DNA from: Mycetocola manganoxydans
GTDB taxonomy: Bacteria > Actinomycetota > Actinomycetes > Actinomycetales > Microbacteriaceae
NCBI RefSeq assembly: GCF_003667545.1
Contig: NZ_RCUV01000007.1
Coordinates: forward strand, 171,770 to 235,769
Reading direction: 5' to 3'
DNA: 64,000 nt
Shown: positions 1 through 9,126 of the stretch, piece after piece
How positions within the stretch are numbered: position 1 is the first letter of the stretch
How the letters are laid out: each line of letters starts with the position of its first letter
Translations under genes and position numbers: made by a program
The notes under the pieces: generated by a model
What the model saw: only the letters and a program-made list of their open reading frames with translations
Databases searched by the model: none
Told to the model about the DNA's origin: nothing

Positions 1-584
1 TCATTCGCGTCAACTCGCAGTCCGGCAAAGGCGGGGTCGCGTACCTCCTCAAGACCGACCACGCCCTGGACCTGCCGCGCAAGCTGCAGATCGAGTTCTC
101 GGGGGTCGTCCAGTCGAAGACTGACGAGCAGGGTGGCGAGCTCACGAGCGACGCCATCTGGCAGATTTTCCAGGACGAATACCTGCCGTCAGTGAGTGAA
201 GCAGACAAATGGGGCCGGTTCGAGCTGCAGGGCACGCGGACGGCAAGCAGCCTGTCCGGATCCGTTGAGCTCACCGTGAACCTCCGCGATGGAGAGGACG
301 TGAGCGAAGCGGCATCCACTGGAAACGGTCCGATCGCCGCATTCCTCGGGATTCTGCGCGAACGCGGAATCGACGTCACCCTCTTCGACTACGTCGAGCA
401 CACGCTCGGCGCCAGCGGAGACGCTCAGGCTGCCGCCTATGTCGAGTTGCAGGTCGCTGACCGCCGCCTCTGGGGCGTCGGCATCGACGGAGACATCTCG
501 ACGGCATCCCTCAAGGCCGTGGTGTCCGCGGTCAACCGGGCGATCCGTACCTCGGCAGGGGACCGCACACTCGCAGCCGTGTAG
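1..584 (+). CDS. leuA: 2-isopropylmalate synthase, C-terminal part (5' end outside window)
   Basis: Only the C-terminal ~193 residues are present, in frame from base 3. LeuA condenses acetyl-CoA with 2-oxoisovalerate in the first committed step of leucine synthesis, in the cytosol. The visible part starts with the conserved stretch [13 protein letters not shown], which precedes the regulatory domain. It continues into the leucine-binding regulatory domain, where the motif [12 protein letters not shown] is typical of the actinobacterial long-form enzyme. The TAG stop is followed 44 bases later by recO, an order common in actinobacteria. The identification rests on family knowledge of these two motifs. 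The TIM-barrel catalytic domain lies to the left of the window. Confidence 0.93.
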   Translation, partial: IRVNSQSGKGGVAYLLKTDHALDLPRKLQIEFSGVVQSKTDEQGGELTSDAIWQIFQDEYLPSVSEADKWGRFELQGTRTASSLSGSVELTVNLRDGEDVSEAASTGNGPIAAFLGILRERGIDVTLFDYVEHTLGASGDAQAAAYVELQVADRRLWGVGIDGDISTASLKAVVSAVNRAIRTSAGDRTLAAV

Positions 585-617
585 GCGAGCCGTCGGGCAC
601 AGTTCAGGATCCTGCTG

Positions 618-623
618 GATACT
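618..623 (+). promoter_or_regulatory. Putative -10 box for recO
   Basis: GATACT lies 5 bases before the GTG start of recO with no Shine-Dalgarno between them, as in a leaderless start. Inferred by analogy with the other TAnnnT-start pairs in the window. Confidence 0.4.
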
Positions 624-628
624 GGACT

Positions 629-1366
629 GTGCCCGTTTATCGTGATGAAGGCGTTGTGCTGCGCACCCACAAGCTGGGTGAAGCCGACCGGATCGTGACC
701 CTGCTGACCCGTCAGCACGGCAAGGTCCGCGCCGTCGCGAAGGGCGTTCGGCGGACCGGGTCGAAGTTCGGGGCCCGACTCGAACCGTTCATGGTCGCCG
801 ACCTTCAGCTTTACGAAGGCCGGTCGCTCGACGTGATCAACCAGGCGGAGACTCTTGCGTCCTACGGTGCGCTCATCGCCGCTGACTACGGCGCGTACAC
901 GGCGGCGACGGTCATGGTCGAGACGGCGGACAAGCTCACGGAGTCGGAGAACTCGCTCCAGCAGTACCTGCTTCTCGTCGGTGCGCTCCGGGCGCTCTCG
1001 CGGCACGACCACGACTCCTCGCTCACCCTGGACTCCTACCTCCTTCGCGCCCTGTCGCTCGCCGGCTGGGCACCGAGCTTCTTCGACTGCGCGCGCTGCC
1101 AGGCGCCCGGACCGCACAGCCACATGGTCGTGCAACTCGGCGGAGTGGTGTGTGACCAGTGCGCTCCCCCCGGGAGTCCGCGGCTGGATCCGCCCACGAT
1201 CGCACTGCTCTCCTCGCTCCTCACCGGGGACTGGGACGTCGCCGACGCCTCCGACGACGACACCCGATCCCGCGCCAGCGGCGTTGCCGCCGCCTACACC
1301 CAGTGGCACCTCGAACGTGGACTGAAATCACTCGCGCACGTCTCCCGAGAAAGAACCGACAGTTGA
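629..1366 (+). CDS. recO: DNA repair protein RecO
   Basis: RecO (245 aa) loads RecA on SSB-coated single-stranded DNA with RecR in gap repair. The N-terminal OB-fold opens with [20 protein letters not shown], a classic RecO start. The C-terminal helical domain carries a four-cysteine zinc site at Cys154, Cys157, Cys175 and Cys178. GTG is chosen as start because it gives this conserved N-terminus. The stop overlaps the TTG start of uppS by two bases, so the two genes are probably translationally coupled. Length is normal for the family. Confidence 0.95.
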   Translation: MPVYRDEGVVLRTHKLGEADRIVTLLTRQHGKVRAVAKGVRRTGSKFGARLEPFMVADLQLYEGRSLDVINQAETLASYGALIAADYGAYTAATVMVETADKLTESENSLQQYLLLVGALRALSRHDHDSSLTLDSYLLRALSLAGWAPSFFDCARCQAPGPHSHMVVQLGGVVCDQCAPPGSPRLDPPTIALLSSLLTGDWDVADASDDDTRSRASGVAAAYTQWHLERGLKSLAHVSRERTDS

Positions 1367-2169
1367 CTCCGAAACCCTTCACCCACCGGGATGCCGTCGA
1401 ATACCGACCGCTGGACTGGACCGGCGTGTATCCGCCGATCGTGCCGGCGAGAGCGGTGCCCGAGCACGTCGCCATCGTCATGGACGGCAACGGCCGCTGG
1501 GCCAACCGCAAGGGTCTTCCGCGGGTCGAGGGTCACCGTGCCGGTGAAGCCGCGCTCCTCGACGTGGTGGCCGGGGCCATCCAGATCGGCGTCAAACACC
1601 TCTCGGTGTACGCGTTCTCCACCGAGAACTGGCGGCGTTCTCCCGACGAGGTCCGGTTCCTGATGGGATTCAACCGCGACGTGCTGCACCGCAGGCGTGA
1701 CCAGCTCAACGAGTGGGGCGTGCGTGTGAGGTGGGCCGGTCGCAAACCGCGACTGTGGGCATCCGTCATCAAGGAATTGCAGTTCGCCGAGAAGCTCACC
1801 GAGAACAACTCCACTCTCACCCTGACGATGTGCGTCAACTACGGCGGACGAACCGAAATCACGGATGCCGTCAGACAACTGGCAGAACAGGTCGCCGCCG
1901 GAACCCTCAAACCGTCCGGGATCACCGAGAAGTCCATCCAGCGTGCGCTCTACACTCCCGAGCTCCCCGATGTGGATCTGTTCGTCCGCAGTTCGGGGGA
2001 GCAGCGCACCAGCAACTTTCTGCTGTGGCAGAGCGCGTACGCCGAGATGGTGTTCCTCGACACGCTGTGGCCCGACTTCTCGCGCACCGACCTGTGGGAG
2101 GCGATCGGCGTCTACATCGACCGCGATCGGCGGTTCGGTGGCGCCGTCGACAAGCCCGGTACCGCCTGA
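1363..2169 (+). CDS. uppS: Isoprenyl (undecaprenyl) diphosphate synthase
   Basis: Cis-prenyltransferase (268 aa) that elongates prenyl diphosphates for the lipid carrier of cell-wall synthesis. The motif MDGNGRWAN starts at residue 40, so the catalytic Asp is residue 41. The C-terminal motif [11 protein letters not shown] lies near residues 209-219. The frame stays open upstream, but the TTG at 1363 is preferred: it overlaps the recO stop and gives the N-terminus [19 protein letters not shown], which resembles UppS proteins of related actinobacteria. A weak GAGAAAG sits about 10 bases upstream. Product chain length (decaprenyl or undecaprenyl) cannot be read from the sequence. Confidence 0.94.
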   Translation: MTPKPFTHRDAVEYRPLDWTGVYPPIVPARAVPEHVAIVMDGNGRWANRKGLPRVEGHRAGEAALLDVVAGAIQIGVKHLSVYAFSTENWRRSPDEVRFLMGFNRDVLHRRRDQLNEWGVRVRWAGRKPRLWASVIKELQFAEKLTENNSTLTLTMCVNYGGRTEITDAVRQLAEQVAAGTLKPSGITEKSIQRALYTPELPDVDLFVRSSGEQRTSNFLLWQSAYAEMVFLDTLWPDFSRTDLWEAIGVYIDRDRRFGGAVDKPGTA

Positions 2170-2199
2170 CGTTCCTGGATACGCACCGTTCGTCGTTCG

Positions 2200-2249
2200 T
2201 CGGTCCCGTATGTCGGCTTCTCGCGATCAAACCCGACATACGGGACCGA
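2200..2249. repeat. REP-like palindrome, copy 1
   Basis: Arms TCGGTCCCGTATGTCGG (2200-2216) and its exact reverse complement (2233-2249) flank a 16-base loop. It may act as a terminator after uppS, but there is no T-tract. A second degenerate copy follows at once, and a related one precedes rnpB. Confidence 0.7.
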
Positions 2250-2282
2250 TGAACTCCCGGGAACCGGGGCCGCCGCTGTTCG

Positions 2283-2333
2283 TCGGTCCGGTATGCCCGT
2301 TTTTCGACCGCGAACCCGACATATGGGACCGAT
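2283..2333. repeat. REP-like palindrome, copy 2 (degenerate)
   Basis: The left arm (about 2283-2299) and right arm (about 2317-2333) match copy 1 with a few mismatches and keep the GGGACCGATGA end. The two copies start 83 bases apart in direct orientation. Confidence 0.6.
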
Positions 2334-2555
2334 GAGCCTGCGGCCGCACGTTCGGTGGTCACCAGTGCACGTATCGGGCGGGTTCGGGGTGCGTTCGTGA
2401 CAACTGAACGGATGCCGCGGGCCCGCCCGCCGGTTCGGTGGTCGCTTACGCACCGTATTCGCCGCTGAAGCGTGCATTAGTGACAGCTGAACGCGACCCC
2501 GTCACATCCATACCGTCTCGGGAATACCCCGCCGCCCGACCCGGTTGGCCCGAGA

Positions 2556-3233
2556 GTGAGTGAATCCATCAAAATCGACATCTGGTCCGACATCGCCTGC
2601 CCGTGGTGCTACATCGGCAAGCGTAAATTCGAAACCGGCGCCGCCGCGTTCGCCGAAAAAGCCGGCGCGGACGCGCCGGACGTGACGATCGAGTACCACA
2701 GCTATGAGCTGGCGCCCGATACCCCGGTCGACTTCGATGGCAGCGAGATCGACTTCCTCTCCACGCACAAGGGAATGCCGGCCGATCAGGTCAAGGGAAT
2801 GCTCGACAACGTCGCGGGCATCGCCAGGGCGACAGGCCTCGACTACAACTTCGACACCCTCAAGCACACCAACACGGTCAAGGCACACCAGCTCCTGCAT
2901 TACGCGAAGACGCACGGCAAGCAGGTCGAAGCCAAGGAACGCCTCCTCAAGGCGTACTTCACCGAGGGCAGGCACGTCGGCCGGATCGAAGACGTCGCCG
3001 ACCTCGCCGCAGAGATCGGCCTCGACCGGGACGACGTCATCCGTTCGCTGAGTGCCGACGAGCACCTCGACGCTGTTCGTGCCGACCAGGCCCTTGGTCA
3101 GGCGTACGGCATCCAGGGCGTTCCGTTCTTCGTCATCGACGGCAAGTACGGCGTCTCGGGCGCGCAGGAAGCGGAGACCTTCGCCCAGGTCCTCGACCAG
3201 GTATGGACCGAACGCGAAGCGGCACACGCATGA
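2556..3233 (+). CDS. DsbA-family (FrnE-like) thiol oxidoreductase
   Basis: Thioredoxin-fold protein of 225 aa. The redox motif Cys15-Pro-Trp-Cys18 follows the first strand (IKIDIWSDIACPWCYIGKRK). The helical insertion and cis-Pro region (GIQGVPFFVIDGKYGVSGAQ) match the cytosolic DsbA/FrnE family. There is no signal peptide, so it should act in the cytoplasm. GTG is used as start because it places the first strand correctly. The stop overlaps the start of a 43-aa ORF (ATGA), suggesting a two-gene operon. Substrate is unknown; FrnE proteins have been linked to oxidative-stress tolerance. Confidence 0.88.
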   Translation: MSESIKIDIWSDIACPWCYIGKRKFETGAAAFAEKAGADAPDVTIEYHSYELAPDTPVDFDGSEIDFLSTHKGMPADQVKGMLDNVAGIARATGLDYNFDTLKHTNTVKAHQLLHYAKTHGKQVEAKERLLKAYFTEGRHVGRIEDVADLAAEIGLDRDDVIRSLSADEHLDAVRADQALGQAYGIQGVPFFVIDGKYGVSGAQEAETFAQVLDQVWTEREAAHA

Positions 3234-3361
3234 GCAGCGAGCGCCCCACGCTGACCCTCCTCGGCGCGACGGATGCCGTCAGTTGCGAAGGCGACACCTG
3301 TGTGCTTCCGGCGCAGGCCGAGGTCCCGGCGACCGAGAAGGCGTCTACTCCGGATCGGTGA
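3230..3361 (+). CDS. Small protein with a CEGDTC motif, coupled to the DsbA-like gene
   Basis: A 43-aa ORF that begins in the stop codon of the preceding gene (ATGA overlap). It reads SSERPTLTLLGATDAVSCEG and then DTCVLPAQAE. Two cysteines form CxxxxC (residues 19 and 24). Tight overlap with a thiol oxidoreductase and codon use like its neighbours suggest it is real. It ends 17 bases inside the 3' end of the convergent deacylase gene. I do not recognise a family. It could be a redox partner or substrate of the DsbA-like protein, which is pure inference. Confidence 0.55.
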   Translation: MSSERPTLTLLGATDAVSCEGDTCVLPAQAEVPATEKASTPDR

Positions 3362-3830
3362 TGTCGGCCACGGTTGCACCGAAGGCATCGACGAGCGCGT
3401 CGATGTCGACGAACGCACTGTGGCCCTGTTCACCCGCGCCGAGTGCGACCCGGCGACCCACCGCGGACTCGTCCACCCAGACGGGCCAGGCCGTGCTGCT
3501 TCCGAGTGGCGTGATCGTGCCGCGGCCGTATCCGGTCGCCTCGAACGCGACATCCGCCGACGGCATGGACAGCTTGTTCACGCCGACGAGGGCGCGCAGC
3601 TTGGGCCATGAGATCTTGCGGCCGCCGGGCACGAGTGCGAACAGGAAGTCGCCGTCGTGCCGTTTGACGACGAGCGTCTTGACGATCTCTTCCGGTTCGA
3701 TGCCGAGCAGCCTGGCGGCATCCTCGAGGCTCGACGCTTCTGGCCGGGGAAGGACCGACACGTCGAGGCTGCGAGCAGCGGCGTCGGCCATCATCCGCTC
3801 CAGTCCACCGCCGATTCGCTGTTCGGTCAT
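3345..3830 (-). CDS. YbaK/EbsC-type aminoacyl-tRNA deacylase
   Basis: Protein of 161 aa with the YbaK/ProRS-INS editing fold. It contains the substrate-binding lysine region (EEIVKTLVVKRHDGDF), the glycine-rich loop KISWPKLRALVG and GYGRGTITPLG. Family members hydrolyse mischarged aminoacyl-tRNAs such as Cys- or Ala-tRNA(Pro); which substrate applies here is unclear. The ATG at 3830 is chosen over longer upstream frames because it begins the domain (MTEQRIGGGLERMMADAAAR). The gene is divergent from dusB, with 33 bases between the starts. Confidence 0.88.
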   Translation of the reverse strand: MTEQRIGGGLERMMADAAARSLDVSVLPRPEASSLEDAARLLGIEPEEIVKTLVVKRHDGDFLFALVPGGRKISWPKLRALVGVNKLSMPSADVAFEATGYGRGTITPLGSSTAWPVWVDESAVGRRVALGAGEQGHSAFVDIDALVDAFGATVADITDPE

Positions 3831-3863
3831 GGTTTCGCCAGCTTTCTGGGAGAATTGAAGGAC

Positions 3864-5024
3864 ATGTCTGCCATCCCCACGATAAGCCACGCCCCGGCAC
3901 TGACGATCGGCTCCCTCGAGCTCGACGTGCCGGTCGTTCTCGCGCCCATGGCCGGGATCACCAACACCGCCTTCCGCCGACTCTGCCGAGAATTCGGCGT
4001 CGGGCTGTACGTCAGCGAAATGATCACCTCCCGTGCGCTCGTCGAGCGCAACAAAGAGACGATGCGCCTGATCACCCACCACGAGTCCGAGACGACCAGG
4101 AGCATCCAGCTCTACGGGGTCGACCCGAAGACGGTCTCCGAGGCCGTGACGATCCTCGTCGCCGAGGATCGCGCGGACCATATCGACCTCAACTTCGGGT
4201 GCCCGGTCCCCAAGGTCACGCGTAAGGGCGGCGGAAGCGCGCTGCCGTGGAAGCAGGACCTGTTCCGCGACATCGTCGAGGGCGCGGTGAAGGCCGCCGG
4301 CGACATCCCGCTCACGGTCAAGATGCGCAAGGGCATCGACTCCGATCACCTCACCTACCTCGAAGCGGGCAAGGCAGCCGAAGGTGCAGGCGTCGCGAGC
4401 ATCGCCCTACATGCCCGCACCGCATCCGAGTTCTACTCCGGCAACGCCGACTGGTCCGCGATCACCAGGCTCAAAGAGGCCGTCACCACGGTTCCCATCC
4501 TCGGCAACGGAGACATCTGGTCCGGCGAAGACGCCCTCCGCATGATGGCCGAAACGGGATGCGACGGGGTCGTCGTCGGTCGCGGCTGCCTCGGCAGGCC
4601 GTGGTTGTTTGGAGACCTCGCCGCTGCCTTCACCGGATCGGACCAGCGGTTCACCCCGTCGCTGGGACAGGTCGCGACCACGTTCCGCCGCCACGCGGAA
4701 CTCCTCGCCGAATTCTTCGAGAGCGAAGAGCGCGGATGCCGTGACATCCGCAAGCATGTCGCCTGGTACTTCAAGGGGTACCCGGTCGGCGGCGACCTCC
4801 GCGCGCGCCTGGCAACGGTGGAGTCACTCGATCAGCTCGACGAACTCCTCGCCACCCTCGACTGGTCGCTGCCGTACCCGGGTGCAGACGCCGAAGGCCA
4901 GCGAGGCCGTGCCGGCTCGCCAAAACGCACCGTTCTTCCCGATGGCTGGCTCAACTCACGCACGATCGGCGTGACTGAGCGCGGCACCCTCACCGAGACG
5001 GAGGCGGACACCAGTGGTGGATAG
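3864..5024 (+). CDS. dusB: tRNA-dihydrouridine synthase DusB
   Basis: FMN-dependent enzyme (386 aa) that reduces uridines in the tRNA D-loop. The TIM barrel starts with VVLAPMAGITNTAFRRLC. The catalytic cysteine is Cys113 in NFGCPVPKV, followed by KGGGSAL; MRKGIDSDH and GRGCLGRPWLFGD are also typical. The ATG at 3864 has GGGAG about 11 bases upstream. The stop overlaps the GTG of dgt by 11 bases, an arrangement common in actinobacteria (dusB-dgt-dnaG). Confidence 0.94.
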   Translation: MSAIPTISHAPALTIGSLELDVPVVLAPMAGITNTAFRRLCREFGVGLYVSEMITSRALVERNKETMRLITHHESETTRSIQLYGVDPKTVSEAVTILVAEDRADHIDLNFGCPVPKVTRKGGGSALPWKQDLFRDIVEGAVKAAGDIPLTVKMRKGIDSDHLTYLEAGKAAEGAGVASIALHARTASEFYSGNADWSAITRLKEAVTTVPILGNGDIWSGEDALRMMAETGCDGVVVGRGCLGRPWLFGDLAAAFTGSDQRFTPSLGQVATTFRRHAELLAEFFESEERGCRDIRKHVAWYFKGYPVGGDLRARLATVESLDQLDELLATLDWSLPYPGADAEGQRGRAGSPKRTVLPDGWLNSRTIGVTERGTLTETEADTSGG

Positions 5025-6267
5025 CGGGCAGTACAGCGAGCACGACAACGAGCGCGCTCTGCCCGAACACCACTCCTCGCGCCGCACCGACTTCGCCCGT
5101 GACCGCGCACGGCTGCTGCACTCGAGTGCTCTCCGCCGCCTTGCCGCCAAAACCCAGGTGCTCAGCCCGGCGGCGGGACTCGACTTCGCCCGTAACAGGC
5201 TGACCCACTCACTCGAGGTCGCGCAGGTCGGTCGTGAGCTCGCGACGAGCCTCGGCCTCGAACCCGACATCGTCGACACGGCCTGCCTCGCCCATGACCT
5301 GGGGCATCCTCCGTTCGGTCACAACGGCGAGCGCGCCCTCAACACCTGGGCTGAAGACATCGGCGGCTTCGAGGGCAACGCTCAGACCCTGCGGATCCTC
5401 ACCAAACTCGAACCCAAGGTGTTCGGCGCGGACGGTCGCTCCTACGGATTGAACCTCACTCGGGCGAGCCTCGACGCGAGCTGCAAGTACCCGTGGCCGG
5501 CAGCACAAGCAGTGACCGACCCCGGCGGACGCGCTAAGTTCGGCTTCTTCGACGACGACGGCGACGCGTTCGTCTGGCTCCGCCAGGGCGCTCCCGCCCG
5601 CCAGCGCTGCATCGAAGCCGAGGTCATGGACCTCTCCGACGACATCGCCTACTCGGTGCACGACTTCGAAGACGCGATCGTCAACGAATACATCGACCCG
5701 GCCTTCCTCAGCGCCCGTGCCGGCCACGACTCGCTCATCCGCGCGGTGCAGGCATGGGCGGGCGACGGCTTCACCGTCGACGACATGAGCGCTGCCTTCG
5801 ACCGGCTCGCCGGCTACGACGTGTGGATGACGAGCTGGGATGCCTCCCGTCGCGACCTCGCGAAGCTCAAGAACTTCACGAGCCAGATGATCGGGCACTT
5901 CTCCCAGTCGGCGACGCAGGCGACCCGCGAGGCGTATCCACAGTCGAGCCTCATCCGGTTCGGTGCGAGCGTCATCGTGCCCCACGAGGTGCAGGCCGAG
6001 ATCGCCGTGCTCAAGGGCGTTGTCGCAGCGTTCGTCATGGCGAGCGACGCCCGCCAGCCGATCTACCGGCAGCAGCGTGACATCCTCACGGATCTGGCTG
6101 AAGGGCTCTATGCGGCCGGACCCGATTCCCTCGACCGAGGTTTCGCCGATGACTGGAACGACGCGGCAGACGACGGCGCGAGAAAGCGTGTGATCGTCGA
6201 CCAGGTCGCGAGCCTCACCGACCAGTCGGCGATGGCCTGGCACGAACGGCTCGCGCTCCCCGCCTAA
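5014..6267 (+). CDS. dgt: Deoxyguanosinetriphosphate triphosphohydrolase
   Basis: HD-domain dNTPase (417 aa) that splits dGTP to deoxyguanosine and tripolyphosphate. Metal ligands are visible as His65 (RLTHSLEVAQVG) and His94-Asp95 (AHDLGHPPFGHNGE); the later acidic stretch EVMDLSDDIAYSVHDFED carries the last HD aspartate. It starts with GTG inside dusB. The context is housekeeping (dusB upstream, dnaG downstream), so I see no reason to call it a defence dNTPase. A hairpin begins at its stop codon. Confidence 0.93.
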   Translation: MVDSGQYSEHDNERALPEHHSSRRTDFARDRARLLHSSALRRLAAKTQVLSPAAGLDFARNRLTHSLEVAQVGRELATSLGLEPDIVDTACLAHDLGHPPFGHNGERALNTWAEDIGGFEGNAQTLRILTKLEPKVFGADGRSYGLNLTRASLDASCKYPWPAAQAVTDPGGRAKFGFFDDDGDAFVWLRQGAPARQRCIEAEVMDLSDDIAYSVHDFEDAIVNEYIDPAFLSARAGHDSLIRAVQAWAGDGFTVDDMSAAFDRLAGYDVWMTSWDASRRDLAKLKNFTSQMIGHFSQSATQATREAYPQSSLIRFGASVIVPHEVQAEIAVLKGVVAAFVMASDARQPIYRQQRDILTDLAEGLYAAGPDSLDRGFADDWNDAADDGARKRVIVDQVASLTDQSAMAWHERLALPA

Positions 6268-6294
6268 GGCCTCCCTCCCTGTGGGGAGGGCCTT
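6266..6294. terminator. Hairpin after dgt
   Basis: AAGGCCTCCC and GGGAGGGCCTT can pair with one bulge. There is no clear T-tract, so termination strength is uncertain. Confidence 0.5.
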
Positions 6295-6312
6295 CGCCCC
6301 GGTGATCCTCGA

Positions 6313-6318
6313 TAGGAT
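6313..6318 (+). promoter_or_regulatory. -10 box of dnaG (leaderless type)
   Basis: TAGGAT lies exactly 6 bases before the dnaG ATG, leaving no room for a Shine-Dalgarno. This points to transcription starting at the start codon. Confidence 0.6.
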
Positions 6319-6324
6319 GGGACG

Positions 6325-8178
6325 ATGGCCGGCCGCATTCGCTCAAGCGACATAGACGAGGTCAAGTCACGCACGAACATCGCCGACATCGTCGGCGATT
6401 TCGTCAGCCTCAAGTCAGCAGGCGTCGGCTCTCTCAAGGGTCTCTGCCCGTTTCATGACGAGCGCAGCCCCAGCTTCCACGTGCGGCCCCAGCTCGGTTT
6501 CTACCACTGCTTCGGGTGCGGCGAATCCGGCGACGTCATCTCGTTCCTGCAGAAGATGGACCACGTCACCTTCACGGATGCCGTCGAGCGGCTCGCCGCA
6601 CGCGCCGGCTTCTCCCTCACCTACGAAGACGGCGAGGGTGCCCCCGACCACGGCAATCGGGCCCGCCTCCTCGCTGCAAACGCTGCAGCCGAAGGGTACT
6701 TCCGCGAGCAGCTCGCATCGCCCGGCGCAGACCCGGGCCGCCGGTTCCTCGGCGAACGCGGATTCGACCATGTCGCCGCTGAACGCTTCGGCGTGGGTTT
6801 CGCCCCGAAGAGTTGGGATTCGCTCACCAAGTTCCTCCGTGGCAAGGGATTCTCGGTCGAGGAGATCACCGCATCCGGGCTCGTCTCGCAGGGCGACCGT
6901 GGCATCTACGACCGGTTCCGCGGCAGGCTGATCTGGCCGATTCGCGACGTCACGGGGCAGACCGTCGGCTTCGGGGCGCGCAAACTCCTCGACGACGACA
7001 AAGGCCCGAAATACCTCAACACGCCCGAGACCCCGGTCTACCACAAGGCGCAAGTGCTTTACGGGCTCGACCTCGCCAAGCGCGACGTCTCCCGCAGCGG
7101 GCGTGTGGTGGTCGTCGAGGGATACACCGACGTGATGGCGTGTCACCTCGCCGGCGTCACGACCGCCGTCGCCACGTGCGGTACGTCGTTCGGCGTCGAC
7201 CACATCAAGACCCTCCGCAGGGTCATGGGCGACGACAGCGGCAAGGGCGAGGTCATCTTCACCTTCGACCCGGATGCCGCCGGCCAGAAGGCCGCGATGC
7301 GTGCGTTCGCCGAAGAGCAGCGTTTCTCCGCCCAGACGTATGTCGCGGTCGCGCCAGACGGGCTCGACCCGTGCGACCTCCGGCTCAACCGCGGTGACGA
7401 CGCCGTCCGACGGCTGATCGAGACGAAGGAGCCGATGTTCGAGTTCGTCATCCGGCAGACCCTCGCCGCCTACGACCTCGAAACGGTGGAGGGCCGCGTC
7501 GGCGCCCTCACGGCATCCGCTCCGATCATCGCCGACATTCGCGACCCGTCGCTCCGCCCCGGTTACACGAGGGTGCTCGCGCGCCACCTCGGCGTGGACC
7601 TCGCCGAGGTGCAGGCTGCGATCAGCCGCGCCGGGCGGGGTGCTGGTCGTGGTGCATCGACCAAGGGCGCGGGCGCGACCGAACCCGAGGCGCCCGCTGA
7701 GCGTCCGGCGTCGCTGCGAGACCTCCCAGGGGACCCGGCGACGCGCCTCGAACGTGACGCACTGATGGCGATCCTGCAGCATCCGGACATGGCTGGGCTC
7801 GATCTCGTGCAGCGAGCCGTTTTCACCGGCTTCGTGAACCCGACCCTCGCGATGGTCCGGGATGCGATCGCTGCGACTCTCGACAGCTTCGGTGCCGCCA
7901 ACTGGTTCGAGCGGATCATCGAGACCGTGCCCACGCCGATGGTCGGATTCGTGCAGCAGCTCGCGGTCGCGCCGATCCCGGAGCGGGAAGAGCGGGACCT
8001 GACCGCGTATGTGCGCGAAATCACCATCGCGCTCATCGACCGGGACCTGCTGCGTCAGTCCCACGACATGCTCGGCAGGCTCCAGCGCACAGACCCCAGG
8101 GAGCGCGAGAGCTACCGTGCGATCCAGGCCGACATCATGGCTCTCGAGGCGGAACGCCGCAGGCTCCGCGAGCGCTGA
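6325..8178 (+). CDS. dnaG: DNA primase
   Basis: Primase (617 aa) that makes RNA primers at the replication fork. The N-terminal CHC2 zinc ribbon has Cys41, His44, Cys62 and Cys65 (CPFHDERSPSF...CFGCGESGD). The RNA polymerase core contains the Toprim acidic motif VVVEGYTDVMACH near residue 265 and DPDAAGQKAA near 315. The C-terminal DnaB-interacting part is present (DLTAYVREITIALIDRDLL). Length and order are normal. The ATG at 6325 gives the standard start MAGRIRSSDIDEVKSRTNIA. Confidence 0.96.
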   Translation: MAGRIRSSDIDEVKSRTNIADIVGDFVSLKSAGVGSLKGLCPFHDERSPSFHVRPQLGFYHCFGCGESGDVISFLQKMDHVTFTDAVERLAARAGFSLTYEDGEGAPDHGNRARLLAANAAAEGYFREQLASPGADPGRRFLGERGFDHVAAERFGVGFAPKSWDSLTKFLRGKGFSVEEITASGLVSQGDRGIYDRFRGRLIWPIRDVTGQTVGFGARKLLDDDKGPKYLNTPETPVYHKAQVLYGLDLAKRDVSRSGRVVVVEGYTDVMACHLAGVTTAVATCGTSFGVDHIKTLRRVMGDDSGKGEVIFTFDPDAAGQKAAMRAFAEEQRFSAQTYVAVAPDGLDPCDLRLNRGDDAVRRLIETKEPMFEFVIRQTLAAYDLETVEGRVGALTASAPIIADIRDPSLRPGYTRVLARHLGVDLAEVQAAISRAGRGAGRGASTKGAGATEPEAPAERPASLRDLPGDPATRLERDALMAILQHPDMAGLDLVQRAVFTGFVNPTLAMVRDAIAATLDSFGAANWFERIIETVPTPMVGFVQQLAVAPIPEREERDLTAYVREITIALIDRDLLRQSHDMLGRLQRTDPRERESYRAIQADIMALEAERRRLRER

Positions 8179-8226
8179 TCGGCGCGGGACTGTAGCGGCA
8201 CCCCCACTGTGGGGCAGGATGGTGCC

Positions 8227-9063
8227 ATGACTGCATCGGCAACACCGGAAGCGGCGGTGCTGGCCGACGACCTCGCCGTCGAATACCCAGCTCGCCGCCC
8301 CAGCGCGCCCCACCGAGCACTTGACGGCGTCAGCCTTCGTGTCGGAGTCGACGAGATCATCGGGATCATCGGCGAAACCGGCGCGGGGAAGTCCACGCTC
8401 GCCCGGGTCCTCGCCGGGGACCTTGTGACACCCAAGGGCACCGATCCGGCCCCGGTCATCGTCGGGGGAGAGGCGACGGTCCTGGGCTCGCGGCTGCGAG
8501 GCATCCGTCGCCGGGAACTCGACCGAGTCACCTTCAAGGTCGCGCACCTGCCCCAGGATGCCGCGTCGCGGCTCACCCCCGAGCGCACCGTTTCCGAGAT
8601 CATCGCCGAGCCGATCCTGCAGCGGGACAGACACTACAACCGCAAGGCGATCGGTCTGCGGGTCGCAACGATGCTCGACGCCGTCCAGTTGCCGCTCGCG
8701 GTGCTCGACAAATTCCCGTTCGAGCTGTCGAGTGGCCAGCGCCAGCGGGTCGCCATCGCGAAGTCGCTCGTCCTCGGCCCTGAATTGTGGATCGCCGACG
8801 AACCGACCGCCGGGATCGACGTCACGGTGCGTGGAGCGATCAACGATCTCATCGGCCGGCTTCGCGAGGAGGGCAGTTTTTCAGCGGTCCTCGTCAGTCA
8901 CGACCTCTCACTGCTGCGCCGGACTACATGCCGGGTCGCAGCGCTCGAATCTGGTCGTGTCGTCGGGCTCGGACCGATCGACGAGTTGCTCGCCGGCGGG
9001 CAGCATCCGTTCCTCAGCGGTCTCGCCGACGCGGAAAACCGTGTCACTGCCGACGGCGGCTGA
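8227..9063 (+). CDS. ABC transporter ATP-binding protein (oligopeptide-type NBD)
   Basis: A lone nucleotide-binding domain of 278 aa. It has Walker A GETGAGKST (from residue 49), signature LSSGQRQR (about 167), Walker B LWIADEP and the switch His in VSHDLSLL. The C-terminal HPFLSGLADAE resembles the DppD/OppF subfamily. No permease or binding protein is adjacent, so the transported substrate is unknown. The ATG at 8227 is preferred to the in-frame GTG at 8209 because it follows CAGGAT by 6 bases and matches the spacing of other leaderless starts here. Confidence 0.85.
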   Translation: MTASATPEAAVLADDLAVEYPARRPSAPHRALDGVSLRVGVDEIIGIIGETGAGKSTLARVLAGDLVTPKGTDPAPVIVGGEATVLGSRLRGIRRRELDRVTFKVAHLPQDAASRLTPERTVSEIIAEPILQRDRHYNRKAIGLRVATMLDAVQLPLAVLDKFPFELSSGQRQRVAIAKSLVLGPELWIADEPTAGIDVTVRGAINDLIGRLREEGSFSAVLVSHDLSLLRRTTCRVAALESGRVVGLGPIDELLAGGQHPFLSGLADAENRVTADGG

Positions 9064-9081
9064 CCCGGAGGGCCTGTCGAT

Positions 9082-9109
9082 TTGGACTCTGCCGATCCTT
9101 TGGTAAAGT
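9082..9109 (+). promoter_or_regulatory. Promoter of tRNA-Asn
   Basis: TTGGAC (-35, 9082-9087) and TAAAGT (-10, 9104-9109) are separated by 16 bases. The -10 box ends 17 bases before the mature tRNA. Confidence 0.65.
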
Positions 9110-9126
9110 AATCACGCACGACATAA

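Larger units (their letters stand above)
2170..2555. other. Gene-free interval with two REP-like palindromes
   Basis: No supportable coding frame lies between uppS and the DsbA-like gene. The interval holds two imperfect copies of a palindrome with TCGGTCC...GGGACCGAT ends (listed separately). Further right I see only GC-rich sequence without a clear promoter. Confidence 0.6.

Noticed and set aside
5014..6267. Dgt as an antiviral dNTPase
   Set aside because: It sits in the conserved dusB-dgt-dnaG housekeeping order with normal composition; no defence genes are adjacent.
6415..8634. 739-codon open frame antisense to dnaG and the ABC ATPase gene
   Set aside because: Long antisense frames are common in high-GC genes. 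This one has no domain-like motifs and lies fully opposite well-supported genes.
8227..9063. Complete peptide ABC transporter operon
   Set aside because: Only one NBD is present; the next features are a tRNA and def, with no permease or binding protein.
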